A stretch of DNA of 64,000 nucleotides from Streptomyces sp. NBC_01775 (GCF_035917675.1 NZ_CP109104.1:8122001-8186000); one strand, 5' to 3'. Shown: positions 34,185-44,399, counted from the stretch's first letter. Notes: generated by a model not told the origin, from the sequence alone. Made by a program: numbers and translations.

Positions 34185-35951
34185 GTGGCAGCCCACGACG
34201 ACGACATCAACCGCGGCATCCGGCCCGGTCGGGGTTCCGAGGACCCGTCCGGCCAGATCGCCTATCTTGAGCAGGAAATCGCCGTCCTGCGCCGCAAGCT
34301 CGCCGACTCTCCGCGACACACTCGTATTCTCGAGGAGCGGATCGTCGAGCTGCAGACCAACCTGGCCGGCGTGTCCGCCCAGAACGAGCGGCTCTCCAAC
34401 ACTCTCCGCGAGGCACGCGACCAGATCGTGGCCCTCAAGGAAGAGGTCGACAGGCTCGCGCAGCCGCCGGCCGGCTTCGGCGTCTTTCTACAGGCCAACG
34501 AAGACGGCACAGCCGACATCTTCACCGGGGGCCGCAAGCTCCGGGTGAACGTCAGCCCCAACGTGGACCCCGAAGAGCTGAAGCGCGGCCAGGAGCTGAT
34601 GCTCAACGAGGCGCTCAACGTGGTCGAGGCCATGGAGTTCGAGAGCGCGGGTGACATCGTCACCCTCAAGGAAGTCCTGGAGGACGGAGAGCGCGCCCTG
34701 GTCGTCGGCCACACCGACGAGGAACGCGTCGTACGGCTCGCCGAGCCACTGCTCAACGCGACCCTCCGCGCCGGAGACGCCCTCCTCCTGGAAGGCCGAT
34801 CCGGATACGTCTACGAGGTCGTGCCCAAGAGCGAGGTCGAAGAGCTGGTCCTCGAAGAGGTCCCGGACATCGACTACACCAAGATCGGCGGCCTCGGCGG
34901 ACAGATCGAACTGATCAGGGACGCGGTGGAGCTCCCGTACCTCTACCCCGACCTCTTCCGCGAACACGAACTGCGCCCGCCCAAGGGTGTCCTGCTCTAC
35001 GGCCCGCCCGGATGCGGCAAAACCCTGATCGCGAAAGCCGTGGCCAACTCACTGGCCAAGAAGGTCGCCGAGGTGACCGGGCTGCCGCAGGGGAAGAGCT
35101 ACTTCCTCAACATCAAGGGCCCCGAGCTGCTCAACAAGTACGTCGGCGAGACCGAGCGGCACATCCGCCTGGTCTTCCAGCGGGCCCGGGAGAAGGCGAG
35201 CGAGGGCACCCCCGTCATCGTCTTCTTCGACGAGATGGACTCCCTCTTCCGCACCCGCGGCTCCGGAGTCAGCTCCGACGTGGAGAACACCATCGTCCCG
35301 CAGCTGCTCTCCGAGATCGACGGCGTGGAGGGCCTGGAGAACGTCATCGTCATCGGCGCCTCCAACCGCGAAGACATGATCGACCCCGCCATCCTGCGAC
35401 CCGGCCGCCTCGACGTGAAGATCAAGATCGAGCGCCCGGACGCAGAGGCCGCCAAGGACATCTTCTCGAAGTACCTCACCTCCAACCTCCCACTGCACTC
35501 CGACGACGTCGCCGAACACGGCGGCAGCCTGGAAGCCGCCTGCGACGCCATGATCCAGTCGGTCGTGGAGCAGATGTACGCGGAGTCCGAGGAGAACCGT
35601 TTCCTGGAGGTCACCTACGCCAACGGCGACAAGGAAGTCCTCTACTTCAAGGACTTCAACTCCGGCGCCATGATCGAGAACATCGTCGGCCGCGCCAAGA
35701 AGATGGCCATCAAGGCGTTCCTCGACCAGAACCAGAAGGGCCTGCGCGTCTCCCACCTGCTCGCCGCCTGCGTCGACGAGTTCAAGGAGAACGAGGACCT
35801 CCCCAACACCACCAACCCGGATGACTGGGCCCGCATCTCCGGCAAGAAGGGCGAGCGGATCGTCTACATCCGCACGCTCGTCACCGGCAAGCAGGGCGCG
35901 GACACCGGCCGTTCCATCGACACGGTCGCCAACACCGGTCAGTACCTGTAG
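34185..35951 (+). CDS. arc: Proteasome-associated AAA ATPase (ARC/Mpa)
   Basis: The 588-residue hexameric unfoldase recruits pupylated proteins and feeds them to the 20S proteasome. It has an N-terminal coiled coil that binds Pup (about residues 20-75), interdomain OB folds, an AAA module with Walker A GPPGCGKT and Walker [10 protein letters not shown], and the C-terminal GQYL tail that docks into the proteasome alpha ring. The GTG at 34185 is preferred over the one at 34176 because GGAGGAGGTGAGG lies just upstream. A terminator follows, so it is monocistronic, with dop next. Confidence 0.97.
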   Translation: MAAHDDDINRGIRPGRGSEDPSGQIAYLEQEIAVLRRKLADSPRHTRILEERIVELQTNLAGVSAQNERLSNTLREARDQIVALKEEVDRLAQPPAGFGVFLQANEDGTADIFTGGRKLRVNVSPNVDPEELKRGQELMLNEALNVVEAMEFESAGDIVTLKEVLEDGERALVVGHTDEERVVRLAEPLLNATLRAGDALLLEGRSGYVYEVVPKSEVEELVLEEVPDIDYTKIGGLGGQIELIRDAVELPYLYPDLFREHELRPPKGVLLYGPPGCGKTLIAKAVANSLAKKVAEVTGLPQGKSYFLNIKGPELLNKYVGETERHIRLVFQRAREKASEGTPVIVFFDEMDSLFRTRGSGVSSDVENTIVPQLLSEIDGVEGLENVIVIGASNREDMIDPAILRPGRLDVKIKIERPDAEAAKDIFSKYLTSNLPLHSDDVAEHGGSLEAACDAMIQSVVEQMYAESEENRFLEVTYANGDKEVLYFKDFNSGAMIENIVGRAKKMAIKAFLDQNQKGLRVSHLLAACVDEFKENEDLPNTTNPDDWARISGKKGERIVYIRTLVTGKQGADTGRSIDTVANTGQYL

Positions 35952-35962
35952 CGAGGATCCAG

Positions 35963-36000
35963 TCCGGCTGCGGGTCCCCACAAGGGCACCCGCAGCCGGA
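35963..36000 (+). terminator. Intrinsic terminator after arc
   Basis: TCCGGCTGCGGGT and its exact complement form a 13-bp stem with a 12-base loop, followed by TTGTTTCC. It starts 11 bases after the arc stop. Confidence 0.9.
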
Positions 36001-36182
36001 TTGTTTCCCCGGAGCGCCAAGGAAGTCCGCAGAGTGATCTCCCCACTTCAGCCTGTGCGGCATAGGCTCTTCCGTACTGTCGCGACGCGCAGTGCGGACG
36101 AGGGGACCGCATACGGGCCGGATGCGCAGCGGGACTTGAACGGTGGTCCAAAGGCGGACCGCCGTCAGGCAAGGAGGGCCGC

Positions 36183-37694
36183 ATGACCGTACGGCGAGTA
36201 ATGGGCATCGAGACCGAGTACGGCATCTCCGTGCCCGGCCACCCCAACGCCAATGCCATGCTCACCTCATCCCAGGTGGTCAACGCCTATGCGGCGGCGA
36301 TGCACCGGGCGCGCCGCGCCCGCTGGGATTTCGAGGAGGAGAACCCGCTGCGGGACGCCCGCGGCTTCGACCTGGCACGCGAGTCCGCCGACACCAGCCA
36401 GCTCACCGATGAGGACATCGGCCTGGCGAACGTCATCCTCACCAACGGGGCACGGCTCTACGTCGACCACGCGCATCCCGAATACAGCGCCCCCGAGGTC
36501 ACCAACCCCCGGGACGCGGTGCTGTGGGACAAGGCGGGCGAACGCATCATGGCGGAGGCCGCCGAGCGCGCCGCCGAGGTGCCGGGCACACAGCCCATCC
36601 ACCTCTACAAAAACAACACCGACAACAAGGGCGCCTCCTACGGGACGCACGAGAACTACCTGATGAACCGGGAGACGTCGTTCTCGGACATCGTGCGCCA
36701 CCTGACGCCGTTCTTCGTCTCCCGCCAGGTCGTGTGCGGCGCCGGCCGCGTCGGGCTGGGCCAGGACGGCAGCGAGCACGGCTTCCAGCTGAGCCAGCGC
36801 GCCGACTACTTCGAGGTCGAGGTCGGCCTGGAGACGACCCTCAAGCGCCCCATCATCAATACGAGGGACGAGCCCCACGCGGACGCCGAGAAATACCGGC
36901 GCCTGCACGTGATCATCGGCGACGCCAACCTGTCCGAGGTCTCCACCTACCTCAAGCTCGGCACGACCGCGCTGGTCCTCTCGATGATCGAGGACGGCTT
37001 CATCGCCGTCGATCTCGCCGTCGATCAGCCCGTCCGCACCCTGCACCAGGTCTCGCACGACCCGACACTGCAACGGCTGATCACTCTCCGCAGCGGACGC
37101 ACTCTCACGGCCGTACAGCTCCAGATGGAGTACTTCGAGCTGGCCCGCAAGTACGTCGAGGAGCGCTGGGGAGCGGACGCCGACGAGCAGACCAGGGACG
37201 TGCTGGCCCGCTGGGAGGACGTGCTCAACCGGCTTGAGCGCGATCCGATGAGCCTGAGCGGGGAGCTGGACTGGGTCGCCAAGCGGGAGCTGATGGAGGG
37301 CTACCGCCGCCGGGACAGCCTCGACTGGGACGCCCCCAGGCTGCACCTGGTGGACCTCCAGTACGCCGACGTACGCCCGGACAAGGGCCTCTACAACCGG
37401 CTCGCCTCCCGCGGCAAGATGCAGCGGATGATCTCGGAGGAAGAGGTCAAGGAGGCCACCACCAAGCCGCCCGAGGACACCCGCGCCTACTTCCGCGGGC
37501 GCTGCCTGGAGCAGTACGCGGACGACGTGGCAGCCGCGTCCTGGGACTCGGTCATCTTCGACCTCCCGGGTCGTGACTCTCTGCAACGAGTGCCGACCCT
37601 GGAGCCGCTTCGGGGTACCCGTAACCACGTCAAGGAGCTGCTCGACCGCTGCCGGACGGCGGAAGAGCTGGTGAAGGTACTTTCGGGCGGCTGA
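36183..37694 (+). CDS. dop: Pup deamidase/depupylase
   Basis: The 503-residue enzyme converts the C-terminal glutamine of Pup to glutamate and removes Pup from substrates. The ATP-binding [10 protein letters not shown] motif and the catalytic aspartate D95 ([15 protein letters not shown]) are present. The segment [16 protein letters not shown], absent from the ligase PafA, is the Dop loop. GGAGG precedes the ATG. It lies 145 bases before pup, whose encoded C-terminus is glutamine, so deamidation is needed. Confidence 0.97.
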   Translation: MTVRRVMGIETEYGISVPGHPNANAMLTSSQVVNAYAAAMHRARRARWDFEEENPLRDARGFDLARESADTSQLTDEDIGLANVILTNGARLYVDHAHPEYSAPEVTNPRDAVLWDKAGERIMAEAAERAAEVPGTQPIHLYKNNTDNKGASYGTHENYLMNRETSFSDIVRHLTPFFVSRQVVCGAGRVGLGQDGSEHGFQLSQRADYFEVEVGLETTLKRPIINTRDEPHADAEKYRRLHVIIGDANLSEVSTYLKLGTTALVLSMIEDGFIAVDLAVDQPVRTLHQVSHDPTLQRLITLRSGRTLTAVQLQMEYFELARKYVEERWGADADEQTRDVLARWEDVLNRLERDPMSLSGELDWVAKRELMEGYRRRDSLDWDAPRLHLVDLQYADVRPDKGLYNRLASRGKMQRMISEEEVKEATTKPPEDTRAYFRGRCLEQYADDVAAASWDSVIFDLPGRDSLQRVPTLEPLRGTRNHVKELLDRCRTAEELVKVLSGG

Positions 37695-37839
37695 GTCGCG
37701 CCTATTCGGTCCCGGGTCCGGGAATCATCGAGGTGGGTTGCCGGACGTTGAAGGAACAGAGAAGCCGATGTCAGTCCCTGCTTGTAGGGTCTGACCTGTA
37801 CGTTCCGCGCACACCACCGAACCGAGCGGGGTGAGGGAT

Positions 37840-38058
37840 ATGGCGACCAAGGACACCGGCGGCGGACAGCAGAAGTCGACGCGCCAGACCGAGGAGACCG
37901 AGGAGGAGACCCAGGACGCGCAGGTCTCCGAAGATCTCAAGGAGCGCCAGGAAGCGCTCTCCGATGACGTGGACTCTGTGCTGGACGAAATCGATGACGT
38001 ACTCGAGGAAAACGCCGAGGATTTCGTGCGGAGCTTCGTGCAAAAAGGCGGACAATAG
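37840..38058 (+). CDS. pup: Prokaryotic ubiquitin-like protein
   Basis: The 72-residue protein is strongly acidic and disordered, with the conserved helix SVLDEIDDVLEENAEDFV and C-terminal GGQ. Dop converts the glutamine to glutamate before PafA attaches it to target lysines. ATG at 37840 is chosen over the GTG at 37831; GGGGTGAGGGA lies upstream. A TAGGGT -10 candidate is at 37785. Five bases separate it from the endonuclease gene, so pup, the nuclease gene, prcB and prcA form one operon. Confidence 0.97.
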   Translation: MATKDTGGGQQKSTRQTEETEEETQDAQVSEDLKERQEALSDDVDSVLDEIDDVLEENAEDFVRSFVQKGGQ

Positions 38059-38063
38059 CAGTC

Positions 38064-38669
38064 ATGTCCGGCACACGCAATGTGAAGCATTGCTCGAGGT
38101 GTGAGAGGGATCTGCCGCTTGTCTCTTTCGCGGCGGATAGGAATCGCAGAGACGGGCTCCAACCGAGGTGCCGGGAATGCGTGGCGGAATATTCGGCCGC
38201 GCACTACCGGCGCCGCCGGGCCGCCCTCGGGAAGAAAGTACGGGAGAAAGTAGCCGTCCCCGTCGGGCACAAGTTGTGCCGCGTCTGCGACGAGGTCCAG
38301 CCACACTCCCAATGGCATCGGAATTCGACGGCGTCTGACGGCCTTTCGCCGCGATGTAAATCCTGCCGGGCGAAACAAGGCCGCGCCAGGCACCTCAAGC
38401 GGCAGTACGGCATGACCGAAGCCGATCGACAAGCCCTGTTCGACGAGCAGTTCGGGATCTGCCCGATCTGCCTCAAGCCGGGCCCCGAGCATGTGGACCA
38501 CGATCACGAGACGGGTAGGGTCCGAGGCGTACTGTGCTTCAGCTGCAACGCCGCGCTGGGGCAGTTCAAGGATCGGCCGGATGTCATCAGGCGTGCGGCC
38601 GGCTACGTGGAAGGAAACGTGTGGAAGCCGAAACTCGTAGCACCGGGCGTCTACCTGCTGCCTTCCTGA
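38064..38669 (+). CDS. Endonuclease VII-like HNH nuclease with duplicated zinc-knuckle region
   Basis: The 201-residue protein ends in a recombination endonuclease VII-type domain: CPIC (133-136), [11 protein letters not shown] (145-155) and CFSC (158-161), giving a zinc-bound beta-beta-alpha-metal fold with catalytic H146/H148 region. The N-terminal half is an internal duplication: C10xxC13 with C36xxC39, then C72xxC75 with C98xxC101, both sharing DGL-PRC and a basic helix. It lies between pup and prcB and overlaps prcB by 49 bases, so expression is coupled to the proteasome. Its substrate is unknown; branched DNA is inferred from the family. Base composition is less GC-rich than its neighbours. 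Confidence 0.85.
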   Translation: MSGTRNVKHCSRCERDLPLVSFAADRNRRDGLQPRCRECVAEYSAAHYRRRRAALGKKVREKVAVPVGHKLCRVCDEVQPHSQWHRNSTASDGLSPRCKSCRAKQGRARHLKRQYGMTEADRQALFDEQFGICPICLKPGPEHVDHDHETGRVRGVLCFSCNAALGQFKDRPDVIRRAAGYVEGNVWKPKLVAPGVYLLPS

Positions 38670-39466
38670 CGCCAGGGTCGTCGTCCTTCATGGATTTCCT
38701 GTCCGACCACGCTCCGGAGCAGCTGCCGGGCAACCGGCCGTTGCCCCCCGTGCAGGGTGCCATCCAGGCGCCGCACGGGACGACGATCGTCGCCGTGGCC
38801 TTCCCCGGAGGCGTGGTGCTGGCCGGGGACCGGCGGGCGACGATGGGCAACGTCATCGCGCAGCGCGACATCGAGAAGGTTTTCCCCGCCGATGAGCACT
38901 CCGCCGTGGGGATCGCGGGTACCGCGGGCCTGGCGGTGGAGATGGTGAAGCTGTTCCAGCTGGAGCTGGAGCACTTCGAGAAGGTCGAGGGCTCCACGCT
39001 CTCTCTGGAGGGCAAGGCCAACCGCCTCTCGACGATGATCCGCAGCAACCTCGGAATGGCCCTTCAGGGGCTCGCGGTCGTCCCGGTCTTTGCGGGGTAC
39101 GACGTGGACCGTCAGAAGGGGCGCATCTTCTCGTACGACGTCACCGGTGGCCGCTCGGAGGAGGTCGGTTTCGCCGGCGTCGGCTCGGGTTCCGTCTTCG
39201 CGCGCGGTTCGCTCAAGAAGCTCTACCGCGAGGATCTGACGGAGCGCCAGGCGGCCACGGTTGTTCTCCAGGCGCTCTATGACGCGGCGGACGACGACTC
39301 GGCCACCGGCGGCCCGGACATGACCCGCCGCATCTACCCGGTTATCGCGGTGATCACCGAGGACGGCTATCGCAGGCTGTCCGAGGAGGAGGTCGCGCAG
39401 CTGGCTCAGGCGGTGCACGAGGGTCGTCTGGAATTGCCCAACGGGCCGCAGGCCCCGGTCTCCTAG
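38621..39466 (+). CDS. prcB: Proteasome beta subunit
   Basis: The 281-residue precursor has a 53-residue propeptide and catalytic T54 (PHG-TTIVAV), matching known Streptomyces beta subunits. GTG at 38621, inside the nuclease gene, follows AAGGAAA and gives the conserved propeptide; an ATG at 38690 would truncate it. Conserved D and K positions ([14 protein letters not shown]) complete the Ntn-hydrolase site. It forms the catalytic inner rings of the 20S proteasome with PrcA. Confidence 0.96.
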   Translation: MEAETRSTGRLPAAFLTPGSSSFMDFLSDHAPEQLPGNRPLPPVQGAIQAPHGTTIVAVAFPGGVVLAGDRRATMGNVIAQRDIEKVFPADEHSAVGIAGTAGLAVEMVKLFQLELEHFEKVEGSTLSLEGKANRLSTMIRSNLGMALQGLAVVPVFAGYDVDRQKGRIFSYDVTGGRSEEVGFAGVGSGSVFARGSLKKLYREDLTERQAATVVLQALYDAADDDSATGGPDMTRRIYPVIAVITEDGYRRLSEEEVAQLAQAVHEGRLELPNGPQAPVS

Positions 39467-39499
39467 GCACCCACACGGACAGGAAGGGACGGATAGCCG

Positions 39500-40276
39500 G
39501 TGTCGACGCCGTTCTATGTGTCACCCCAGCAGGCAATGGCCGACCGCGCCGAGTACGCCCGCAAGGGCATCGCGCGCGGGCGCAGCGTGGTCGTGTTGCA
39601 GTACGCGGACGGCATCGTGTTCGTCGCCGAGAATCCCTCTCGCGCGCTGCACAAGGTCAGTGAGATCTATGACCGGATCGCTTTCGCTGCGGTCGGCAAG
39701 TACAACGAGTTCGAGAACCTCCGTATCGGCGGTGTGCGTTACGCCGATCTGCGGGGCTATACCTATGACCGCGAGGATGTCACCGCGCGCGGTCTTGCCA
39801 ATGTCTATGCGCAGACGTTGGGGACCATCTTCTCCGCGAACGCGGAGAAGCCTTACGAGGTCGAGTTGATTGTCGCCGAGGTGGGTCCTGCCGCTGAGGA
39901 CGACCAGATTTATCGTTTGCCGCACGATGGTTCGATCGTCGATGAGCATGGGTCGGTGGCGGTCGGTGGTAATTCCGATCAGATCGGCACTTACATGGAT
40001 CAGCGGCATCGGGAGGGTATGTCCCTCACGGAGGCGCTGAAGTTGGGTGTCGAGGCGCTGAGCCGGGACAGCAACGGCAGTGAGCGGTCGCTGACTGCGG
40101 AGCAGTTGGAGGTGGCTGTGCTGGATCGTGGCCGCCCGCAGAAGAGGAAGTTCAGGCGCGTTTCCGGCTCTCAGGTCGCCGACCTGCTGGGTGAGACTTC
40201 TGGGTCGGCCCCGGCCTCGGATGCTGAGGCTGAGTCCTCGGAGGAGTCCGGCTCGGAGGGTGAGAGCGAGGGCTGA
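39500..40276 (+). CDS. prcA: Proteasome alpha subunit
   Basis: The 258-residue subunit forms the outer rings and the gated pore that receives the ARC tail. The start [24 protein letters not shown] and the [13 protein letters not shown] strand are typical. The C-terminal tail is acidic Ser/Glu-rich and disordered. GTG at 39500 follows GGAAGGG. Third positions in the second half use G and T more than usual here. It is the last gene of the pup operon and converges with lacI-like DNA. Confidence 0.96.
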   Translation: MSTPFYVSPQQAMADRAEYARKGIARGRSVVVLQYADGIVFVAENPSRALHKVSEIYDRIAFAAVGKYNEFENLRIGGVRYADLRGYTYDREDVTARGLANVYAQTLGTIFSANAEKPYEVELIVAEVGPAAEDDQIYRLPHDGSIVDEHGSVAVGGNSDQIGTYMDQRHREGMSLTEALKLGVEALSRDSNGSERSLTAEQLEVAVLDRGRPQKRKFRRVSGSQVADLLGETSGSAPASDAEAESSEESGSEGESEG

Positions 40277-40347
40277 GTTTCTGGGTCCCTGCCCATTGTT
40301 TCTGGGCCTCTGCCCCTCCCTTTTCCGTACCCTGCGCGGTTTTCGTC

Positions 40348-41538
40348 TCAGGGGCGGGAGGGGGAGGGGGAGGGGGAGGGGCAGGGGCCTGTTGAGGTAC
40401 GTGGCTTCAGGTGTACGGGAAGGCGTGTTGTCGTCCCGCGTCGGCCGCTCAGTGTGGTGAGCAGGGCGTTCATGGCGGCGGCGCCCGCGTCGGTGGCGGG
40501 TAGTCGGACGGTTGTCAGTTCGGGCTCCACGGCGGTTGCCAGGGGCAGATCGTCGAAGCCGGTGACCGAGATGTCGTGTGGTACGCGCAGGCCGAGTCGC
40601 CGTGCGGCTTTGAGTGCGCCGGCGGCCAGCAGGTCGTCGTCGCACACCAGTGCTGTGGGTGGCGGGCCGGCTCGTGTGTGGTCGCCGGTGAGGACGTGGG
40701 TTGCGGCCTGGAGTCCGGCTGAGACGCTCAGTGCGGCCGGTTCGGTGCGTACGAGTGTTCCCCCGCCTTCGGTGAGCGTCTGGTGCAGGGCGCGGGCTCG
40801 TACGGCGAAGGTCCAGGAGTCGACGGCCGCCGCGATGTGGGCGATGTGCCGGTGTCCGAGTGCCAGTAGATGGGCCGTCACCTGTCGCATGCCGTCTTCG
40901 ATGTCGTAGTTGACGGTCGCGTCCGAGGCGGAGTCGTCGCTGTCGAGCACCACCAGTGGGAGTCCGTCCCCGCGCAGCACCTTCAGGGCCCCTGGTGCCA
41001 TTGAGGAGGCGATCACGCCGTCGAGGGCTGAGCGGGCGGAGGTGAAGGGGTCGGGGGCCGCGGATATGCCTTCGGGGGAGGGGTAGAGCAGCAGGCCGAA
41101 GTCGTGTGCGGAGGCGACCTCGACGGCGCCTTGGTATACGGCGGCGAAGAAGTCGCCGGCGAGTGCGGGGATGACGAGCAGGGCTGTGCGGGTGCGGCCG
41201 AGGCGCAGGTTGCGGGCGGCGAGATTGGGGCGGTAGCCCAGTTCGCGGGCGGCCGTGCGGACGGTTTCCGCTGTTCGGGCCGAGACCCGGCCCTGCCATT
41301 TTCCGCCCAGTACCAGGGAGACCGTGGCCTGGGAGACGCCTGCGGCGCTGGCGACGTCGTGTCCTGTCGGTCGGGCGCGCTCCGGCTTGCCTGTGGCGCC
41401 CGTGCCCGCACCCGTGTCCGTACCCGCACCCGTGTCCGCACCCGTGTCCGTACCCGCACCCGTGTCCGTGTCCGTGTCCGTGCCCGCACCCGTGTCTGCG
41501 CCCGTGTCTGTGTTTGTGTCCGCGTTCTGATCCCGCAC
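40348..41538 (-). CDS. LacI-family regulator with repetitive N- and C-terminal tails
   Basis: The 396-residue protein carries a LacI helix-turn-helix (TGHDVASAAGVSQATVSLVLGG) that starts only near residue 57. Before it lies a Thr/Asp/Gly/Ala repeat (TDTGAGTDTGADTGAG) of about 45 residues; at the end is SPSPSPS, encoded by a purine-rich GGGGGA repeat. The GTG at 41538 has AAGGAG six bases upstream, which supports including the repeat in the protein. A periplasmic-binding-type ligand domain follows the helix-turn-helix. It is divergent from an MFS gene across a palindromic region and probably controls it. Confidence 0.88.
   Translation of the reverse strand: MRDQNADTNTDTGADTGAGTDTDTDTGAGTDTGADTGAGTDTGAGTGATGKPERARPTGHDVASAAGVSQATVSLVLGGKWQGRVSARTAETVRTAARELGYRPNLAARNLRLGRTRTALLVIPALAGDFFAAVYQGAVEVASAHDFGLLLYPSPEGISAAPDPFTSARSALDGVIASSMAPGALKVLRGDGLPLVVLDSDDSASDATVNYDIEDGMRQVTAHLLALGHRHIAHIAAAVDSWTFAVRARALHQTLTEGGGTLVRTEPAALSVSAGLQAATHVLTGDHTRAGPPPTALVCDDDLLAAGALKAARRLGLRVPHDISVTGFDDLPLATAVEPELTTVRLPATDAGAAAMNALLTTLSGRRGTTTRLPVHLKPRTSTGPCPSPSPSPSRP
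41400..41520. repeat. Hexamer-based tandem repeat in the 5' end of the lacI-like gene
   Basis: Units of CCCGTGTC(C/T)G and CCCGCA alternate over about 120 bases on the top strand (GTGTCCGTACCCGCA and variants). All are in frame with the regulator gene and encode TDTGAG-type residues. Confidence 0.9.
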
Positions 41539-41571
41539 GGAAAACTCCTTCACCGCGACTCGTTCCGCATG

Positions 41572-41600
41572 GTACGTATGACAGCGGCCGTTATACGTAC
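41572..41600. promoter_or_regulatory. Inverted repeat between divergent lacI-like and MFS genes, probable operator
   Basis: GTACGTAT and ATACGTAC are perfect inverted 8-mers separated by 13 bases that include the palindrome CGGCCG. The element lies 33 bases upstream of the regulator start and 41 bases upstream of the MFS start. Confidence 0.6.
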
Positions 41601-41641
41601 AACCTCCGGGGGCCGGGCCTCCGGCGGAGGGATGTGGGTGG

Positions 41642-42982
41642 ATGGCGACGGGTTATGCCGAACTGCTGCGTGCCCGGCACGCGATGCGGCTGCTCGCCGG
41701 CACGCTGGTCGGCCGGCTGCCGAACGCGACGGGGCCGATCGCCATCGCGCTGTTCATCCGCGCGGAAGGCGGCGGTATGGCCCTGGCGGGTGTGCTGTCG
41801 GCGGTCTACGGGCTCGCCACGGCGGTGGGCCAGCCGATGCTGGGCCGGCTCGTGGACCTGTTCGGGCAGCCCCGGGTGATGCTGCCCGCCTCCGTGGCCT
41901 CCGCGCTGGGGGCGGCCACTCTCGCGCTCGCCGGCATCGGTTCGCTGCCCCTCGCCTACGCCTGTGTGCTGGCCTTCGGGCTGTTCACCCCGCCGCTGGA
42001 GGGCGGGCTGCGGGCGCTGTGGCCCAGCGTGCTCAAGCGGGAGGAGCGCGTGCACGCGGCGTACGCGCTGGATGCCGTGGCCCAGGAAGTGATGTTCGCG
42101 GCCGGGCCCTTGCTGGTGACGCTTTTGGTGGCCCGGTGGGACGAGACGGCGGCGCTGCTGGTGGTCAACGCGCTCGGTGTGCTGGGCGCGCTGTCCGTGG
42201 TCGTCTCGCCGCCCTCCCGGGCCTGGCGCTCCTCGCCCCGTAAGGCCCACTGGCTGGGCGCTCTGCGCTCGGGCGGGCTGAAGGTGCTGCTCGCGGCGTT
42301 CTTCTTCGTCGGGCTGACCCTGGGCACCTTCGCGCTGGCGGCCGTCTCCTATGCGCAGGACCACGGGGACAAGCTGATCGCCACCTATCTCCTGGCCGCG
42401 CAGGGTGCGGGCGCGCTGATCGGCGGGGTGGTCTACGGGGCGCGGGGGTGGCCGGGGGCGTACGAGGGGCGGCTGAGGGCGTTGGTGGGGCTGTTCGCGG
42501 TGGGGAACCTGCCGCTGGCTCTGGTGCCGGGGGTGCCGGTGATGGTGGTGCTGGGCGGGCTGTCCGGGTTGTTCCTCGCGCCCGCGCTCGCCTGTGCGTT
42601 CGTCGTGGTCGACCGGCACGCGCCGTCGGGCACTGTGACGGAGGCGTTCTCCTGGCTGGTCACCACTTTCGGTGTCGGCGCCGCCGCCGGAACGGCCGGG
42701 GTGGGCTCGGTCATCGAGTGGGGCGGCACGGGTGCGGGCTTCGGGCTCGCGGGCGCGGGCGGGGTGGCCGCGGTCGTCGTCATGCTCCTCACCGCCCGCC
42801 TCCTGTCGCCGCCCCGCACCGCCGAGCCGGACGGCCCGCACGCCGGGCCCGGGGAGGCCGCGCGCGTGGCGGCGCCGGCTCCCGCCGCAGGTCCCGAAGG
42901 TGCGTCAACCCCGTTGGCCGGTGCCGAAACTGATCGCAACCGTGCAGTCGAACCCGGTTTCAGATCAGGCCATCAGGCGTAA
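41642..42982 (+). CDS. MFS transporter
   Basis: The 446-residue membrane protein has about twelve hydrophobic segments. A loop with LGRLVDLFGQPRVM near residues 78-92 matches the major facilitator motif A region. The last 60 residues are a soluble Pro/Ala tail. It is divergent from a LacI-family regulator, which suggests sugar or metabolite transport, and ends 9 bases before pafA. Its own stop codon overlaps a likely pafA promoter, so pafA need not depend on it. The LacI/MFS pair interrupts the proteasome genes. Confidence 0.88.
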   Translation: MATGYAELLRARHAMRLLAGTLVGRLPNATGPIAIALFIRAEGGGMALAGVLSAVYGLATAVGQPMLGRLVDLFGQPRVMLPASVASALGAATLALAGIGSLPLAYACVLAFGLFTPPLEGGLRALWPSVLKREERVHAAYALDAVAQEVMFAAGPLLVTLLVARWDETAALLVVNALGVLGALSVVVSPPSRAWRSSPRKAHWLGALRSGGLKVLLAAFFFVGLTLGTFALAAVSYAQDHGDKLIATYLLAAQGAGALIGGVVYGARGWPGAYEGRLRALVGLFAVGNLPLALVPGVPVMVVLGGLSGLFLAPALACAFVVVDRHAPSGTVTEAFSWLVTTFGVGAAAGTAGVGSVIEWGGTGAGFGLAGAGGVAAVVVMLLTARLLSPPRTAEPDGPHAGPGEAARVAAPAPAAGPEGASTPLAGAETDRNRAVEPGFRSGHQA

Positions 42983-42991
42983 TGTTCAGTC

Positions 42992-44353
42992 ATGGACCGC
43001 CGAATCTTCGGGCTGGAGAACGAGTACGGCGTCACATGTACGTTCCGGGGGCAGCGGCGGCTGTCCCCCGACGAGGTGGCGCGGTACCTCTTCCGCCGAG
43101 TTGTGTCATGGGGCCGCAGCAGCAACGTGTTTCTGCGGAACGGCGCGCGCCTGTACCTGGACGTGGGCTCGCACCCGGAGTACGCGACTCCTGAGTGCGA
43201 CAGCGTGACCGAGCTGGTCACCCACGACAAGTCGGGCGAGCGCATTCTGGAGGGCCTTCTCGTCGATGCCGAACGCCGCCTGCATGAGGAGGGCATCGCG
43301 GGCGACGTCTATCTCTTCAAGAACAACACCGACTCGGCGGGCAACTCCTACGGCTGTCACGAGAATTATCTCGTCGCCCGCCACGGGGAGTTCTCACGCC
43401 TGGCGGATGTACTCATCCCGTTCCTCGTCACCCGTCAGCTGGTCTGCGGCGCGGGCAAGGTGCTCCAGACGCCGCGCGGTGCCGTCTACTGCGTGAGCCA
43501 GCGTGCCGAGCACATCTGGGAGGGCGTCAGCTCCGCGACGACCCGCTCCCGGCCGATCATCAACACTCGCGACGAGCCGCACGCGGACGCCGAGCGCTAC
43601 CGCAGGCTTCACGTCATCGTGGGCGATTCGAACATGTCCGAGACGACCATGCTGCTGAAGGTCGGCGCCACCGATCTGGTGCTGCGCATGATCGAGGCAG
43701 GCACCGTGATGCGGGACCTGACGCTGGAGAATCCCATCCGGGCCATCCGTGAGGTCAGCCACGACATCACCGGTCAGCGCAAGGTGCGGCTGGCCAGCGG
43801 CCGGGAGGCCTCCGCGCTGGAGGTGCAGCAGGAGTACTTCGACAAGGCGCTGGACTTCTGCGACCGGCGCGGTATCCGTACCGGCCGGGTCGAGCAGGTG
43901 CTGGAGCTGTGGGGCAGGGCGCTGGACGCCATCCGCGCCCAGGAGCTGGACAAGATCAACACCGAGATCGACTGGGTGATGAAGTATCAGCTCATCGAGA
44001 AGTACCGGAACAAGAACAACATCACGATGTCCCACCCGCGGATCGCGCAGATAGATCTCGCGTATCACGACATCCACCGGCGCAGGGGGCTCTACTACCT
44101 GCTGGAGCGCAACGGCAAGGCGGCCCGGATCTGCAACGATCTCAAGATTTTCGAGGGCAAGTCCGTGCCCCCGCAGACGACCCGCGCCCGGCTGCGGGGT
44201 GACTTCATCCGCAGGGCCCAGGAGCAGCGCAGGGACTTCACGGTCGACTGGGTGCATCTCAAGCTCAACGATCAGGCCCAGCGCACGGTGCTGTGCAAGG
44301 ACCCCTTCCGCTCGGTCGACGAGCGGGTGGAGAAGCTGATCGCCGGTATGTGA
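42992..44353 (+). CDS. pafA: Pup-protein ligase
   Basis: The 453-residue enzyme couples the C-terminal glutamate of Pup to substrate lysines with ATP. The nucleotide motif FGLENEYGV and catalytic base D57 in [16 protein letters not shown] are present; the Dop loop is missing, as expected. It shares [17 protein letters not shown] and [14 protein letters not shown] with Dop. No Shine-Dalgarno precedes the ATG; TAATGT at 42980-42985 lies six bases before it, suggesting a leaderless mRNA. Confidence 0.97.
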   Translation: MDRRIFGLENEYGVTCTFRGQRRLSPDEVARYLFRRVVSWGRSSNVFLRNGARLYLDVGSHPEYATPECDSVTELVTHDKSGERILEGLLVDAERRLHEEGIAGDVYLFKNNTDSAGNSYGCHENYLVARHGEFSRLADVLIPFLVTRQLVCGAGKVLQTPRGAVYCVSQRAEHIWEGVSSATTRSRPIINTRDEPHADAERYRRLHVIVGDSNMSETTMLLKVGATDLVLRMIEAGTVMRDLTLENPIRAIREVSHDITGQRKVRLASGREASALEVQQEYFDKALDFCDRRGIRTGRVEQVLELWGRALDAIRAQELDKINTEIDWVMKYQLIEKYRNKNNITMSHPRIAQIDLAYHDIHRRRGLYYLLERNGKAARICNDLKIFEGKSVPPQTTRARLRGDFIRRAQEQRRDFTVDWVHLKLNDQAQRTVLCKDPFRSVDERVEKLIAGM

Positions 44354-44366
44354 TGTGGCGGCGAGT

Positions 44367-44399
44367 GCGGGCGGCCCGGGGCACCGGTGGGCCGCCCGC
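44367..44399 (+). terminator. Hairpin terminator after pafA
   Basis: GCGGGCGGCCC and its exact complement form an 11-bp stem with an 11-base loop, 13 bases after the pafA stop. There is no T tract. Confidence 0.78.

Noticed and set aside
38690..39466. Shorter prcB starting at ATG 38690
   Set aside because: It would cut the propeptide to 30 residues; the GTG at 38621 gives the 53-residue propeptide known from Streptomyces.
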